The notes under the pieces are model-generated. The model had not been told where the DNA came from, did not search any database, and saw nothing but the letters and a program-made list of their open reading frames with translations. This document shows, one piece after another, positions 1-11,883 of a DNA stretch of 64,000 nucleotides. How positions within the stretch are numbered: the first letter of the stretch is position 1; every line of letters starts with the position of its first letter. A program made the translations under genes and the position numbers. Source of the DNA: Lysobacter oculi (lineage in GTDB: Bacteria > Pseudomonadota > Gammaproteobacteria > Xanthomonadales > Xanthomonadaceae); the NCBI RefSeq assembly GCF_003293695.1, contig NZ_CP029556.1:10001-74000 (forward strand). Reading direction: 5' to 3'.

Positions 1-2060
<2,060 letters not shown>

Positions 2061-2188
2061 ATAACCTCAAGTGGCCTTGAGCCGAGACGCACGTCAAAAC
2101 GTGTTCTTCGCCAAGCACTCGCTACGTTCCGTCCCTATGAAAGCTGGCGCGACATGGCTTTGTCCATGCCCGCGACACTTCCCCGCTT

Positions 2189-2302
2189 TCTGGCGACATT
2201 AGCGCTGTGGAACCACCCGATCCCATCCCGAACTCGGAAGTGAAACGCAGCTGCGCCGATGGTAGTGTGCACTTAGCATGCGAGAGTAGGTCATCGCCAG
2301 AT
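2189..2302 (+). rRNA. rrf: 5S ribosomal RNA
   Basis: About 114 nt that begin TCTGGCGAC and end GTCATCGCCAGA, so the two ends form the terminal helix. The conserved inner segment CCCGATCCCATCCCGAACTC and the TGGTAGTGTG region are present. It sits 128 nt after 23S and is followed immediately by a strong terminator. Ends are accurate to a few bases. Confidence 0.95.
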
Positions 2303-2310
2303 TTTTTCCC

Positions 2311-2347
2311 AAACACCCCGCATCAGACGATGCGGGGTGTTTTCTTT
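2311..2347 (+). terminator. rRNA operon terminator
   Basis: A 12-bp perfect stem (2312-2323 with 2330-2341, CACCCCGCAT/ATGCGGGGTG core) with a 6-nt loop, followed by a T-rich tail. It lies 10 nt after 5S rRNA and closes the rrn operon before the convergent polymerase gene. Confidence 0.9.
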
Positions 2348-2390
2348 GTGTTGACGGAAAGCATCATCGATACCACTGCTCGACCCTGAT

Positions 2391-3897
2391 TCAAAACAGG
2401 GACAGCGTTTCCCCAGGTTTTGGAGTGGCTTCTGCCGCGTGGGATGTCCGATTCCAGCCGCCGGTTCCGGCTGACCGATAGGCGGAACCCGATGCTTTCG
2501 CCTCCTGCTTGCGTCGGTGGTGGCTTTCGGCCAGGACCTTGAACTGGTTTTCCCGCTGCAGGTAGAGCGGGTCGACGGATTCTTCGCTGCTACGCGGACC
2601 TGTTACCGGCTTGGTACGGCTGCGCTGCTCCCAACGATCCCCTTCCAGCCGGGTATCCGGCACATGCTGGAACGGGATCCGCATCGGGGCCGCATCTTTT
2701 TCCACCGCGACATGCATGCCGCCGAAATACAGCGCGTAATTGCCGTGTTTGCCGTTGATTTCGTCCAGCAGCCGGCTCAGGCGGCGATGTTTGGCCCGGG
2801 CGGGCATGAGTTCGCCCGAGCGGTGGTCGCCATGGCTCAAGCCGGTCAGGGTGACCGCGACCGAAAGAGGCGGGTGGCGTCCTTCCTGCCATCGGCCGGA
2901 CGTGCGGGCCTTGGCCAAGGGGGCGAGCATCCCGGAAAGCATGCCAAGCAGGCTGGGGGTGTCATCCAGCGGGGCGAAACCGAGGTCGCGTTCGAAGCGA
3001 CGCTCCATGCCGACGAAGCGGATCCGCAGGCTCAGCCCGGCAGCCAGCAGATCGCCATGCCGGAGCCGCATCGCCGCCTTGGCCAGCAGCTTGAACAGCA
3101 CGGTCCGCATCCCTTCGAAATTCCTCAATTGCGGGCCGAGCACATGCGAATGCCCGACCGAAGCCGGGTATTCACGGACGCGCTCAGGCAGTTCAAGGCC
3201 GCGCAGCTGCATCCAGAAACGTTCGCCCTCCACGCTGCCCCAGGCCGTGCGCAGATGCTCGCGGCTGGTGGCGCACAGGCGTTCCATGCTGTCGATGCCG
3301 GCGGCCAGCAGCCGTTGCTCCATCGAGGCGCCGATTCCGCACAGGTCGCGCAATTCCAGACCGTGCAGGGCATGCGGCAGATCGGCTTGTTCGATGACGG
3401 TCAGGCCGTCCGGCTTGTTCATGTCGGAGGCGGTCTTGGCCAGGAATTTGTTCGGCGCGATGCCGATCGAGCAGGTCATCTCCGGGCCGATGCCGACCTC
3501 GCACAGGCGCTGCTTGATCCGGCGGGCGATGGCGATGGCGTTTTCGCGCTGGCGCTCGCGGCCGATCAGGCTGCACGGAACCTCATCAACCGAAGCCGCT
3601 TTCCCGGTAGGGATGCAGTCGCCGATCGCGGCCATGAAGGCGTGGTGCATTTACGTAACGCGCCGGCCGTGCCAGCACCAGGGCGATATCCGGGCAGCGT
3701 TCGCGCGCCTCGCGCACCCCGGTGCCGGTCTTGATGCCGAGCCGTTTCGCCTCCTGGCTGGCGGCCAGGCAACAGGTGGTGTCGCTCGGCACCGCCACCA
3801 CCGCGACCGGGCGGCCGCGCAGGTGTGGATCATCGTGCTGCTCCACCGAAGCGAAGAAGGAGTCGAAATCGACGAACAGGCAACGCAGCGTCATCAT
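2391..3897 (-). pseudogene. Y-family DNA polymerase (DinB/UmuC-like), frameshifted
   Basis: Translesion polymerase of the DinB/UmuC/ImpB type. The 5' part (3897 down to about 3652) encodes the palm motif FVDFDSFFASVEQ with catalytic Asp10. The 3' part (from about 3650 down) continues in another frame with the second catalytic motif SVDEVPC (Asp104-Glu105 of the joined protein), helix-hairpin-helix thumb and little-finger regions. The frames join if one A is removed from GTAAATG at 3650-3656 on the minus strand, giving RYVMHHAFMA and a protein of about 501 residues, longer than DinB (about 350). Both catalytic motifs survive. As given the first frame ends after 103 codons; the second has its own ATG at 3650. 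It may be a recent pseudogene or a one-base assembly error. Confidence 0.85.
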
Positions 3898-3924
3898 CGT
3901 GTCCCGTATGGGGAGCCAGTATCG

Positions 3925-3948
3925 GCCCGGCGCATCTCAGCGCCGGGC
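3925..3948. other. perfect hairpin between rpiA and the polymerase gene
   Basis: GCCCGGCGC and its exact complement GCGCCGGGC flank a 6-nt loop. There is no T-run on either side, so it is not a classical terminator. It could still act as an RNA stabiliser or weak attenuator downstream of rpiA on the minus strand. Confidence 0.5.
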
Positions 3949-4017
3949 GCGAATTTCACGATTGACTGGATACCAAGGTGTGATCGCAGGGGCTGCGATG
4001 ACGCAGCGGGCCGCGCT

Positions 4018-4680
4018 TCACAACACGACCGGCGGCTCGCCCCCGACGATCACCACGTCCGCCGCACGTCGGGCGAACAGGCCCACGCTGACCACGCCGG
4101 GAATCTGGTTGATTGCCTGCTCCATCGCCACCGGATCGGTGATCGACAGCTGGTGGATGTCGAGGATCACGTTGCCGTTGTCGGTGATCACCGCGCGTTC
4201 TTCGGCATCCATGCGGAACACCGGTTGGCCGCCGGTCAACGCGGCGATTTCGCGCGCCACCAGGCTCCGCGCCATCGGGATGACCTCGACCGGCAGCGGA
4301 AACCGGCCGAGCACGTCCACCTGCTTGGAGGGGTCGACGATGCAGACGAATTTATGGCTCGCCTCGGCGATGATCTTCTCGCGGGTCAGTGCCGCGCCGC
4401 CGCCCTTGATCAGCCGCTTGTGCGGATCGCACTCGTCGGCGCCATCCACGTAGAGCGCGAGCTGGCCGGCGGGGTTGAGGTCGAACACCTCGATGCCGTG
4501 CGATTTCAGCCGCGCGGTGCTCTGTTCGGAGCTCGACACCGCGCCCTTGATCCGGTGCGGATCGCGGCCGAGCGCGTCGATGAAATAGGCGACCGTCGAA
4601 CCGGTGCCGACGCCGACCAGCATCCCGTCTTCGACATAGTCCATGGCTTTTTCCGCCGCGAGGCGCTTGGCTTCCGACAT
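4018..4680 (-). CDS. rpiA: ribose-5-phosphate isomerase A
   Basis: Interconverts ribose 5-phosphate and ribulose 5-phosphate in the cytosolic pentose phosphate pathway. The 220-residue product has the family signatures: [11 protein letters not shown] near residue 28 (phosphate loop), [15 protein letters not shown] with catalytic acids, and [12 protein letters not shown] with the catalytic lysine. The start at 4680 (MSEAKRL) fits the normal RpiA length; the open frame continues upstream but only as shadow of the EVE gene. It follows the EVE-domain gene by 23 nt on the same strand, probably the last gene of the zapA-fau group. Its pathway partner transketolase lies elsewhere in the window (47995). 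Confidence 0.96.
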   Translation of the reverse strand: MSEAKRLAAEKAMDYVEDGMLVGVGTGSTVAYFIDALGRDPHRIKGAVSSSEQSTARLKSHGIEVFDLNPAGQLALYVDGADECDPHKRLIKGGGAALTREKIIAEASHKFVCIVDPSKQVDVLGRFPLPVEVIPMARSLVAREIAALTGGQPVFRMDAEERAVITDNGNVILDIHQLSITDPVAMEQAINQIPGVVSVGLFARRAADVVIVGGEPPVVL

Positions 4681-4703
4681 CCTGCAGGTTCCTTGTATCC
4701 GGG

Positions 4704-5171
4704 TTATTCGAGCGAGAGCAGCAGCTTCCACTGCGCGGCGGTGACCGGCATCACCGACAGGCGCGAGCCGGTGCGGATCAGCGCGAATTCCTCGCCCAGC
4801 GCGTCGCGGTGTTCGCGGATTTCGGTCAGCGACAGCGGGCGCTTGAGCGTGCGCACGTAGCCGACATCGACCAGTTCCCAGCGCGGTTGCTCCGGCGTGG
4901 CTTTCTCGTCGTGGTACTTCGACTTGCGGTCGAACTGGGTCTTGTCGGGATAGGGCAGGCTGGCGACTTCGCCGATGCCGTAGATGCCCGGCACGTCGCA
5001 GTTGGAGTGGTAGAAGAAGACGCCGTCGCCGGGCTTCATCTGGCGCATGAAATTGCGCGCCTGGTAGTTGCGCACGCCGGTCCACGGCTCCACTTTCACC
5101 CGCGCCAGGTCGTCGATGGAGAAGTCGCCGGGTTCGGACTTCATCAGCCAGTATTTCTTGCGGGTGCTCAT
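4704..5171 (-). CDS. EVE domain-containing protein
   Basis: A 155-residue single-domain protein of the EVE/PUA-like family (thymocyte nuclear protein 1 type). Visible family features are the N-terminal [16 protein letters not shown], the [14 protein letters not shown] segment, [11 protein letters not shown] and the C-terminal [17 protein letters not shown]. The EVE fold resembles PUA and YTH domains, which bind modified bases; the substrate of this bacterial housekeeping version is not known. Its ATG overlaps the stop of fau by 4 nt (ATGA), so the two are translationally coupled; this neighbourhood is usual in gammaproteobacteria. Confidence 0.92.
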   Translation of the reverse strand: MSTRKKYWLMKSEPGDFSIDDLARVKVEPWTGVRNYQARNFMRQMKPGDGVFFYHSNCDVPGIYGIGEVASLPYPDKTQFDRKSKYHDEKATPEQPRWELVDVGYVRTLKRPLSLTEIREHRDALGEEFALIRTGSRLSVMPVTAAQWKLLLSLE

Positions 5172-5755
5172 TCTCGGGCTCGGATCAGGGTGCGGGTTTC
5201 GGTGACGATGGCGTCGCAGGGCACGTCCCAGGCTTGCGGCGCGACCTCGGCCACTTCCTGCACATCGAAACCGATGCCGATGGCGAGCGGCGGCGCCGGT
5301 TGATGCTGTCGGAAGGCGAGCGTGCGGTCATACCAGCCGCCGCCCATGCCGATGCGGTGGCAGCGGGCGTCGAAGCCGGTCAGCGGCAGCGCGATCACCG
5401 CCATGTCGGCGGCGTCGAGCAGCGAGTCGGGCGCGAGGTCGGGTTCGGGGATGCCGAAGCGGTTGTTGACCAGCGCATCGCCCGATCGCCACGGCGCGAA
5501 TTTCAGCGACATCGTGCCTTCGACCAGCACCGGCAGGCAGTAGCTGCAGCCGACCGGCAGCTGGACCTGCCATGCGTGCAACGGCAGTTCGCCATCCATC
5601 GCCCAGTAGCCGGCCATGTAGCCGCCTTCTAAGCCTGCCGTCAGCGCCAGCAGTTGCGAGGCGACCGCTTCGGCGGCCTGCATCCGCGCCTGCGGGGTGA
5701 TGGCGCGCCGTCGTTCACGCAGGTCAAGGCGGCTGGGTGTCGTGGGCACGGACAT
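5168..5755 (-). CDS. fau: 5-formyltetrahydrofolate cyclo-ligase
   Basis: Converts 5-formyl-THF to 5,10-methenyl-THF with ATP (folate salvage). The protein carries [16 protein letters not shown] at the N terminus and the family's ATP/Mg motif [11 protein letters not shown] near residue 138. ATG at 5755 ([10 protein letters not shown]) gives 195 residues, the usual size; an in-frame ATG at 5821 would add 22 residues lying in the 6S RNA terminator and is less likely. It is downstream of 6S RNA, the conserved ssrS-fau arrangement, and overlaps the EVE gene by 4 nt. Confidence 0.93.
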   Translation of the reverse strand: MSVPTTPSRLDLRERRRAITPQARMQAAEAVASQLLALTAGLEGGYMAGYWAMDGELPLHAWQVQLPVGCSYCLPVLVEGTMSLKFAPWRSGDALVNNRFGIPEPDLAPDSLLDAADMAVIALPLTGFDARCHRIGMGGGWYDRTLAFRQHQPAPPLAIGIGFDVQEVAEVAPQAWDVPCDAIVTETRTLIRARE

Positions 5756-5820
5756 GCGCGGATTGTAGGCGAGTGCGGCGACGGGCCAAAGCCGCGACGC
5801 GACCGTCATCGCGCCCCGCA

Positions 5821-5852
5821 AAAGAAGAAACCCGCGCCGGAGCGCGGGTTTC
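5821..5852 (-). terminator. hairpin terminator after 6S RNA
   Basis: A perfect 10-bp stem (5829-5838 with 5843-5852, AAACCCGCGC/GCGCGGGTTT) with a 4-nt loop. On the minus strand it is followed by the T-rich CTTCTTTT. It lies just after the 3' end of 6S RNA and before fau, so it probably makes the 6S 3' end and may partly separate 6S from fau. Confidence 0.8.
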
Positions 5853-5857
5853 GAATG

Positions 5858-6041
5858 GCATCCTCCGCCGTGGCGATGCGGCGAAACGACCTTGAACCTG
5901 CGGGTTCAAGTGGGATTGCTCGCTGGCCGTCGGGCTTTCCGCTCGTGGCGGACATGCACGCCGGGCCGGGTTGCAGCCCCGGTGTCGTTCTTAAGGGACA
6001 AGGCGAATGTTTTGCACGCTGTCGCTCAAGGCAGAGGACAC
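5858..6041 (-). ncRNA. ssrS: 6S RNA
   Basis: Regulatory RNA that mimics an open promoter and sequesters sigma-70 RNA polymerase in stationary phase. Evidence in the sequence: position between zapA and fau, the standard gammaproteobacterial locus; the conserved inner hairpin CTTGAACCCGCAGGTTCAAGG at 5892-5912 (E. coli 6S has the equivalent CCTTGAACC/GGTTCAAGG); and a closing helix in which TCCTCTGCC (6038-6030) pairs with GGCGGAGGA (5869-5861). A -10 element lies just upstream and a terminator just downstream. Length is about 184 nt, matching the family. Ends are approximate. Confidence 0.9.
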
Positions 6042-6047
6042 GCGCGC

Positions 6048-6053
6048 AGTATA
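6048..6053 (-). promoter_or_regulatory. -10 element of the 6S RNA promoter
   Basis: TATACT on the minus strand, 7 nt before the predicted 5' end of 6S RNA. No convincing -35 hexamer is visible. Confidence 0.6.
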
Positions 6054-6093
6054 GCCGCGCACTCCGCGAACGGGATGAATGGCGGCGTTGCGT

Positions 6094-6399
6094 TCAGTCC
6101 TGCGGAAGGCGCGAAAGGCGCTGTTCCAGTGCATCGATCGCGTTGGCCAGTGCGCGGTCGCGGCGGGCGTTTTCCTCGCGCAGCATTTCCAGTTCGTGCG
6201 CCAGGTTGAGCGCCGCCAGCACGGCGATGCGTTCGGTCGCGACCATGCGGTTGTTGCCGCGGATGTCGCGCATCCGCGTGTCCAGGGCCTTGGCGGCGGC
6301 GAGCAGGCTGGCCTGCTCTTCGGCGACGACGCCGACGGTGTAATCGCGGTCGAGGATGCGGACGTTGACCGGCTCGGCCTTGCCGGCGGGCGTGCTCAC
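6094..6399 (-). CDS. zapA: cell division protein ZapA
   Basis: A 101-residue ZapA: an N-terminal beta-rich FtsZ-contact domain (VNVRILDRDYTVGV) followed by a long helix (ALNLAHELEMLREENARRDRALANA) that forms the dimer coiled coil. ZapA cross-links FtsZ protofilaments at the Z ring. Its start overlaps the stop of the upstream zapB-like gene by 4 nt, so the two are coupled. Downstream is 6S RNA. Confidence 0.94.
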   Translation of the reverse strand: MSTPAGKAEPVNVRILDRDYTVGVVAEEQASLLAAAKALDTRMRDIRGNNRMVATERIAVLAALNLAHELEMLREENARRDRALANAIDALEQRLSRLPQD

Positions 6400-6617
6400 G
6401 TGTGCTGCTCCAGCGCCTTGAGCCGCTGGATCATCGCTTCCACGCGGGTGCGCGCTTCCTCGTTGCGGCTGACCAGCTGCGCGCGGTCGTGGATGAGCTG
6501 CTCCTGCTGCTGGCGCAGGCTGCGGTTTTCCTCGCCCAGTCGCTGCTGGCGTTCGGCCATGGTCTCGATGCGCTCGATGAGCTGCATCAGGCGGTCAAAG
6601 GGGTCGAGTGCGTCCAT
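6396..6617 (-). CDS. ZapB-like coiled-coil protein (TIGR02449 type)
   Basis: A 73-residue, almost entirely coiled-coil protein (LMQLIERIETMAERQQRLGEENRSL and onward, leucine/isoleucine heptads). Small coiled coils in this position upstream of zapA are a known conserved family and are presumed to act with ZapA at the division ring; direct proof for this family is not something I can cite. The gene starts only 12 nt after the stop of the large sensor gene, so it may be co-transcribed with it. Confidence 0.85.
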   Translation of the reverse strand: MDALDPFDRLMQLIERIETMAERQQRLGEENRSLRQQQEQLIHDRAQLVSRNEEARTRVEAMIQRLKALEQHT

Positions 6618-6629
6618 CCGCGCACGATG

Positions 6630-9600
6630 TCAGGGGGCGGGCGGGTGGTCAAGGCGCCGCGATGCGTGCCGCTGCAGGAAAGCGCGGCAATCGGCGGCTT
6701 CCATCGGCCTAGCCAGCAGGAAACCCTGGGCCTCGTCGCAGCCGTGGCGGCGAAGCTGGGCGAGCTGGGCCTCGGTCTCCACGCCTTCGGCAACCACCTT
6801 CATGCCCATCGAGTGGGCCATGGTGATGATGGCGATGATGATCGCCTCGTCGCGCGGGTCGTGGGCCAGGTCGGAGACGAAGGCGCGGTCGATCTTGAGC
6901 GTGTTGACCGGCAGGCCGCGCAGGTAGGCCAGCGAGGAATAGCCGGTGCCGAAGTCGTCGATGGCGATCTGGATGCCGATCGCGCGCAGCCGCTGCAGCA
7001 GTTCGCCGGCCAGCTGCGGGCGCTCCATCAGCACGCTTTCGGTGATCTCCAGCTCGATCCGGTCCGGCGCGATGCCACGCACGTCGGCGCAGCGGGTGAT
7101 GAAGCCCGGGAAGTCCTCGCGCATCAGCTGCGCGGCGGACACGTTGATGCCCATCTTCACCGAGGGCAGGCCGGCGGCGTCCCATTCGGCCAGGTCGCGG
7201 CAGGCCTCGTTGGCCACCCAGGTGCCGAGGGCATTGATCAGCCCGGTGTCCTCCGCCAGCGGGATGAAGACGTCCGGCGCGACATCGCCCAGTTCCGGGT
7301 GCCGCCAGCGCAGCAACGCCTCGACACCGGTGATCACCCCGGTGCGCAGGCACCAGCGCGGCTGGTAGACCAGCCAGGTTTCGCCGCGCTCGGTGGCGCC
7401 GCGCAGCAGGGTGCTCATGCGCAGACGCTGGATGGCCTGGGCATCCATGTCCGGGTGGTAGCGGCGGTACATCTGCCGGCCGTCGGCCTTGGCCTGGTAC
7501 ATCGCGGTATCGGCCTGGCGCACCAGCGTGTCGGCGTCGATGCCGTCATCCGGGAACACGCTGATCCCGATCGACGGCGAGATGGCGAATTCCAGCCCGT
7601 TCTCCAACGTGAGCGGGCGGGCGAAACCGGCGAGGATCTCGCGCGCGACGCGGTAGGTGTCCTGCGGGGATTCCATCCGCGGCACGATCACCGTGAACTC
7701 GTCGCCGCCCAGCCGCGCGACCAGCTGCTCGCTGGCGGTGATGCCGCGCAGGCGCTCGGCGGTGGCGCGCAGCACCTGGTCGCCGATGGCGTGGCCGAGC
7801 GAATCGTTGATGTCCTTGAAGCGGTCAAGGTCGAGGAACATCACCGCGAACTGGCGGCCATTGCGATGGCTGGCGATGGCTTCGGCCAGACGCCGGTTGA
7901 ACAGCGAACGGTTGGGCAGCTCGGTCAGCGGATCGTAGTTGGCGAGCTGGCGCAGCTCCTGTTCCGCGCGGCGCTGTTCGGTGACATCGCCCAGCACCAG
8001 TACGTAATGGATGTCGTTGCCTTCGACGGCCAGGGTGCTCTGGGTGACCAGCGTGGCCTGCACCTTGCACAGGAAATCGTGGCCATTGCGATGGCGGTGC
8101 CAGAGTTCGCCGGTCCACTGGCCTTCGGCGATCAGGCGCTGCTGCATGATGTCGGCGGCGGTGCGCGCCTGCTCGCTGCCGAACAGCAGGTCGATGTGCT
8201 CGCCGGCCAGCGCATCGCCCGGATAGCCGGTGATGGTCGAGAACGCATCGTTGGTGGAGACGATGCGGAAGCCTTCGTCGAGCACGGTCACCGCCTCGGC
8301 CATGTTCTGGAACACTTCGATGGCGATGCGTTGCGCATGCTCGGCGGCGAGGCGCGCGGTCACGTCGCGCGCGGTACCGGAGATGGATTGCACGCCGCCC
8401 TGCGCATCCCACCTCACCGCACGACCGCGGGTGCTGACCCAGTGCCAGTCGCGGTCGGCGTAGCGGACGCGATGCTGCGAAGTCAGCGTGCCGCTCGCCC
8501 CTTCGTTGAGGTAACGGCGCAGCCGCGCCAACACCAGCGGTTCGTCTTCCGGATGGATGTGCACGGCATGGATGACGTTCTCGGTGCTTTCCTCGTAGGG
8601 GTTGTAGCTGACGGTCAGGCGGTTGGATTCGATGTCGTAGTCCCAGAACGACTCGCTCGCGCCCCACAGCGCCAAGCTGAGTCGGGTCTCGCGCTCGCGG
8701 GTCGCCTGGTTCTGGCGCTTCTCCAGCGCGCGGCGGCGCGTCCAGGTGAGCAACACCGCCAGCGCGATGAGGCTGGCCAGCACCGCATACAGCGCAATCA
8801 TCGAGCGGGTGCGCCACCACGCGGTGGCGACATGGACCGGAATGGTCAGGATGTCGCCCCCCCAGTCGCCGCGACGGTCGGTGGCCTGAATCTGCAGCTG
8901 GTAGTCGCCGGCGGGCAACCGGCCGTAGGCGAATTCGTCCAGGGTGCCGTTGTCGGTCCAGCGGCTGTCGTGCGGAACCAGGCGATAGCGGTAACGCGTC
9001 CGCGAGAAGCCGCCGAAGTCCATGCGCTGGGCGCGGATGCGCAGGGTCTGGTCGGGATCGGCCAGGGCGAGGTGGCGCAGGCCGCCGGCGGCATCCAGCG
9101 GCCATTCGTTCCACGCCTCGTTGCCGACGCGGCTGGCGATGACCTGCAGCGGCGCGAGTGCAGGCTTGGGCTGTTGACTGCGCGGATCGAACAGGTTGAT
9201 GCCGCGCACGCCGCCCATCATCAGCCGCCCGTCGCGCAGGCGGAGCGCGGACTGGGTGTTGAATTCCTGCGCCTGCAGGCCCTGTTCGGTTGAATAGCGC
9301 TCGACCTGCGCACGATCCGCGTCGTAGCGCAGCAGCCCGGAATCGGTACCCAGCCAGAGATAGCCGGCCGGGCCTTCGAGGATCGAGAACACCGTCGGCG
9401 GCGTTTCCAGCCCGGCCAGTCCGGTGAGCACCGAGGTGAACGCCAGCCCGTCGCCGGCCTTGGGCAGCACCCGGTTCAGGCCGGCCATCGTGCCCAGCCA
9501 GATCGTGCCGTGGCGATCCTGGATCAGGCTGAGGATGCTGTTGCTGGCCAGCGAGTCATCGCGCCCCGCCGACATGTACCAGCGCTGCATCCGCCCGGAG

Positions 9601-11216
9601 CGCGGATCAAGCCGCATCAAGCCGCCGTTGCTGCCCACCCAGACCAGACCCTGGCGGTCGATCAGGATCGCGTTGATGATTTTTTCCACCGATGTGCGGT
9701 CACCCGGCAGGGCGAACGCGACCAGGCTGCCGTCGACCGGGTCGTAGCGGTACAGGCCGCGACGATGGACGCCGAGATAGAGGCGGCCCCGTGCATCGCG
9801 CGCGATGTCGGTGACCATGTGGTTGTCGAGCGGCAGGTCCACTTCCTCGAAGTGGCCATCGCGGGTGTCCATCGAGGCCAGGCCGTGGCTGGTCGCCACC
9901 CAGAACGCGGTGTCCGACTTGGGAATGAACTGGAAGATGCGCGCCGGCGCATTCGAGCGGCGGGCCTTTTCCGGAAACGTGCGCCGCAGGGCATCGGTGA
10001 ATTCGGTGAATACCGGCGGCAGGCTGGGCGACATCCTCACCAGCCTCGAATCATCGGTGGCGATCCAGGCGTTGCCGGCCGTGTCCTGCGCCATGCCGCG
10101 GATGCTGATGACCCGCAGGTCGCGCTCGCGGTCTCCACCCAGACTGTAGATGTAGGGGAATCGGTCGCCGTTGGTATGCGTGTGCATCGGGCCGAGGTAA
10201 CTGCCGCCGATCCACAAGGTGCCGCCGCCATCCACCAGCAGCGAGGTGAAGCTGTTTTCCTGCAGCGTGCCCGGCACGCCCGTCTGCCGGACGATGCGGT
10301 TGGCGCTGCCGTCGGCCGGCAGGTACCGTACCAGGCCCTGTTCGGCGGTCGCCAGCCACAGGGCGCCATCCGGGGCCTCGACCAGCGCGGTCAGGTTGGG
10401 CGCGTCCGGCAATGCCGGATGCGACGCCAGCGGCCAGGCTTTCTCCAGCGCGTCGAGGCGGCCCAGCCGGTACAGGCCGTTTTCGCCGGCGACCCAGAGG
10501 GCGCCATCGTGGTCACGCAGCAGCCGGAAGATGGGCGCATCGGCGGTCGCGATCATCTTGGCCTTGCCGCGCTCGATATGCAGCAGCTCGCGGCCGCGGG
10601 CCAGCAGCAGCCGGCCGCCGGCATCGAAGGACAGGCTCTGTGCGCCGGCATCGTTGGCCGGGTCGTGCGGCAACACTTCGGTGATGGCGCCGGTGGCGGT
10701 GTCGAGGACGTCCACGCCACCTTCCACCGCGATCCAGAGTTTGTGGTCCTGCGCCAGCAGCGCGCGTATCGGCGTCAGCGGCGTACGCCGGGCGACGCCG
10801 GGATGCAGGTAGCGCTGGACGCGGCCATCGCGCACATCCATGCGGGCGATGTACTGCGAGCGGAAGCCCATCCACAGCGTGGTGCCGTCGATCGCCAGCG
10901 TGGTGACCTGGTTCTCGGGAATCGAGTCCTGGTTGTCGCCATGGCGGAACACGCGGTACTGGTTGCCGTCGAAGCGGTTCAGGCCGCCGCCGGTGGCGAT
11001 CCAGATGAAGCCCAGCGGGTCCTGCACGATCGCGTTCGGCGTGTTCTGCGACAGCCCGTATTCGGTGCCGACCGGGTGGAAGCTGTACTGGCGGATCTGT
11101 GCGTGGGCGCTGGCGATGATCAGCCCGAAGACGACCAGCAGCATCACGCGCAGCGGCCACAGGCTGGACCGCCGGTGCACGGGAGGGATCGGCAGTGGGC
11201 GGTCGAAGCGGCGCAT
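6630..11216 (-). CDS. membrane sensor with ligand-binding propeller, PAS, GGDEF and EAL domains
   Basis: A very large (about 1528 residues) c-di-GMP signalling protein. Order: an N-terminal signal/anchor segment ([16 protein letters not shown]); many two-component-regulator propeller repeats ([37 protein letters not shown]) up to about residue 700; a Y_Y_Y domain; one membrane helix ([16 protein letters not shown]) near 795; two PAS regions; GGDEF at 1170-1174; and an EAL domain with Glu1299 and motifs [31 protein letters not shown] and QGFLLARP intact. The inhibitory RxxD site before GGDEF is missing (ASEQ instead). It is probably an outside-sensing cyclase/phosphodiesterase. I prefer the ATG at 11216; one at 11270 is also possible. 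Neither has a good ribosome binding site. Confidence 0.9.
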   Translation of the reverse strand: MRRFDRPLPIPPVHRRSSLWPLRVMLLVVFGLIIASAHAQIRQYSFHPVGTEYGLSQNTPNAIVQDPLGFIWIATGGGLNRFDGNQYRVFRHGDNQDSIPENQVTTLAIDGTTLWMGFRSQYIARMDVRDGRVQRYLHPGVARRTPLTPIRALLAQDHKLWIAVEGGVDVLDTATGAITEVLPHDPANDAGAQSLSFDAGGRLLLARGRELLHIERGKAKMIATADAPIFRLLRDHDGALWVAGENGLYRLGRLDALEKAWPLASHPALPDAPNLTALVEAPDGALWLATAEQGLVRYLPADGSANRIVRQTGVPGTLQENSFTSLLVDGGGTLWIGGSYLGPMHTHTNGDRFPYIYSLGGDRERDLRVISIRGMAQDTAGNAWIATDDSRLVRMSPSLPPVFTEFTDALRRTFPEKARRSNAPARIFQFIPKSDTAFWVATSHGLASMDTRDGHFEEVDLPLDNHMVTDIARDARGRLYLGVHRRGLYRYDPVDGSLVAFALPGDRTSVEKIINAILIDRQGLVWVGSNGGLMRLDPRSGRMQRWYMSAGRDDSLASNSILSLIQDRHGTIWLGTMAGLNRVLPKAGDGLAFTSVLTGLAGLETPPTVFSILEGPAGYLWLGTDSGLLRYDADRAQVERYSTEQGLQAQEFNTQSALRLRDGRLMMGGVRGINLFDPRSQQPKPALAPLQVIASRVGNEAWNEWPLDAAGGLRHLALADPDQTLRIRAQRMDFGGFSRTRYRYRLVPHDSRWTDNGTLDEFAYGRLPAGDYQLQIQATDRRGDWGGDILTIPVHVATAWWRTRSMIALYAVLASLIALAVLLTWTRRRALEKRQNQATRERETRLSLALWGASESFWDYDIESNRLTVSYNPYEESTENVIHAVHIHPEDEPLVLARLRRYLNEGASGTLTSQHRVRYADRDWHWVSTRGRAVRWDAQGGVQSISGTARDVTARLAAEHAQRIAIEVFQNMAEAVTVLDEGFRIVSTNDAFSTITGYPGDALAGEHIDLLFGSEQARTAADIMQQRLIAEGQWTGELWHRHRNGHDFLCKVQATLVTQSTLAVEGNDIHYVLVLGDVTEQRRAEQELRQLANYDPLTELPNRSLFNRRLAEAIASHRNGRQFAVMFLDLDRFKDINDSLGHAIGDQVLRATAERLRGITASEQLVARLGGDEFTVIVPRMESPQDTYRVAREILAGFARPLTLENGLEFAISPSIGISVFPDDGIDADTLVRQADTAMYQAKADGRQMYRRYHPDMDAQAIQRLRMSTLLRGATERGETWLVYQPRWCLRTGVITGVEALLRWRHPELGDVAPDVFIPLAEDTGLINALGTWVANEACRDLAEWDAAGLPSVKMGINVSAAQLMREDFPGFITRCADVRGIAPDRIELEITESVLMERPQLAGELLQRLRAIGIQIAIDDFGTGYSSLAYLRGLPVNTLKIDRAFVSDLAHDPRDEAIIIAIITMAHSMGMKVVAEGVETEAQLAQLRRHGCDEAQGFLLARPMEAADCRAFLQRHASRRLDHPPAP

Positions 11217-11323
11217 GTAAGGGATGACGATACCCCCGGCGCCGGTAAAAGTGTGCGCTGCGACACTCATTCAATGGTCGGAGGCCCGCGATACACTGGC
11301 CGCCCCGTCCCCGGAGTGCCGCC

Positions 11324-11872
11324 TTGCAGGCCCATGCCCCCTTGCCCGACTGGCAGCAGATGCAAGCCGTGCTGTCGCCTCTGCAGCTTTCCGTCAGCCC
11401 GGCCGAACTTCATGGCGCGCTGGCCGGCTGGATCGCCGGGGGTGGCGATGCGAATGGCGGCTGGCTGGCAAAAGTGTTGGCCGATGACGGCCTGGCCCAG
11501 CCCGAGGACGACACCTTCAAGGCGCTCCGCGATGCCACCTTGGCCTCGATGGAAGACCGCGAACTGAATTTCCACTTGCTGCTGCCGGACGATGATGCCG
11601 CGGTCGACGTGCGCGGCAACGCGCTGTTCGACTGGTGCCGCGCGTTCCTCGGCGGCTTCGGCTTGGCGGCCGGGCCCAACCCGCCGCTGTCGGAGGAAGG
11701 CAGCGAAGCGCTCGAAGACCTGGCGCGGCTGGCGATGGCCGAAGCCGAATCCGATGGCGACGAGGAAGACGAAGCCGCCTTCGCCGAAATCGAGGAATTC
11801 GTCCGCGTCGCCGCGCTGCTGCTGCATGGCGACTGCGCGCTCGGCCCGCGCCACCGCAAGCGCCTGCACTGA
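11324..11872 (+). CDS. UPF0149 / YgfB-YecA family protein
   Basis: A 182-residue acidic protein of the UPF0149 family: SVSPAELHGALAGWIAGGG near the N terminus, DDTFKALRDATLASMEDRELNFHLLLPDD, and DWCRAFLGGFGLA with an acidic C-terminal stretch (AEAESDGDEEDEAAFAEIEEF). The biochemical role of this protein is not established. The start is TTG at 11324 with GGAG 8 nt upstream; an ATG at 11360 would remove 12 residues. It is immediately upstream of pepP, the arrangement found in E. coli and Xanthomonas, and is divergent from the GGDEF/EAL sensor. Confidence 0.88.
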   Translation: MQAHAPLPDWQQMQAVLSPLQLSVSPAELHGALAGWIAGGGDANGGWLAKVLADDGLAQPEDDTFKALRDATLASMEDRELNFHLLLPDDDAAVDVRGNALFDWCRAFLGGFGLAAGPNPPLSEEGSEALEDLARLAMAEAESDGDEEDEAAFAEIEEFVRVAALLLHGDCALGPRHRKRLH

Positions 11873-11883
11873 CCGGTCCGCGC

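Noticed and set aside
2740..4860. Long plus-strand open frame (706 codons) across the polymerase, rpiA and EVE genes
   Set aside because: It is antisense to three genes with clear family motifs; its own translation is Arg/Ser/Ala-rich with no domain. High GC makes long antisense frames common here.
6402..9293. Long plus-strand open frame (963 codons) opposite the GGDEF/EAL gene
   Set aside because: Antisense shadow; no recognisable domain, and the minus strand has complete EAL and GGDEF motifs.
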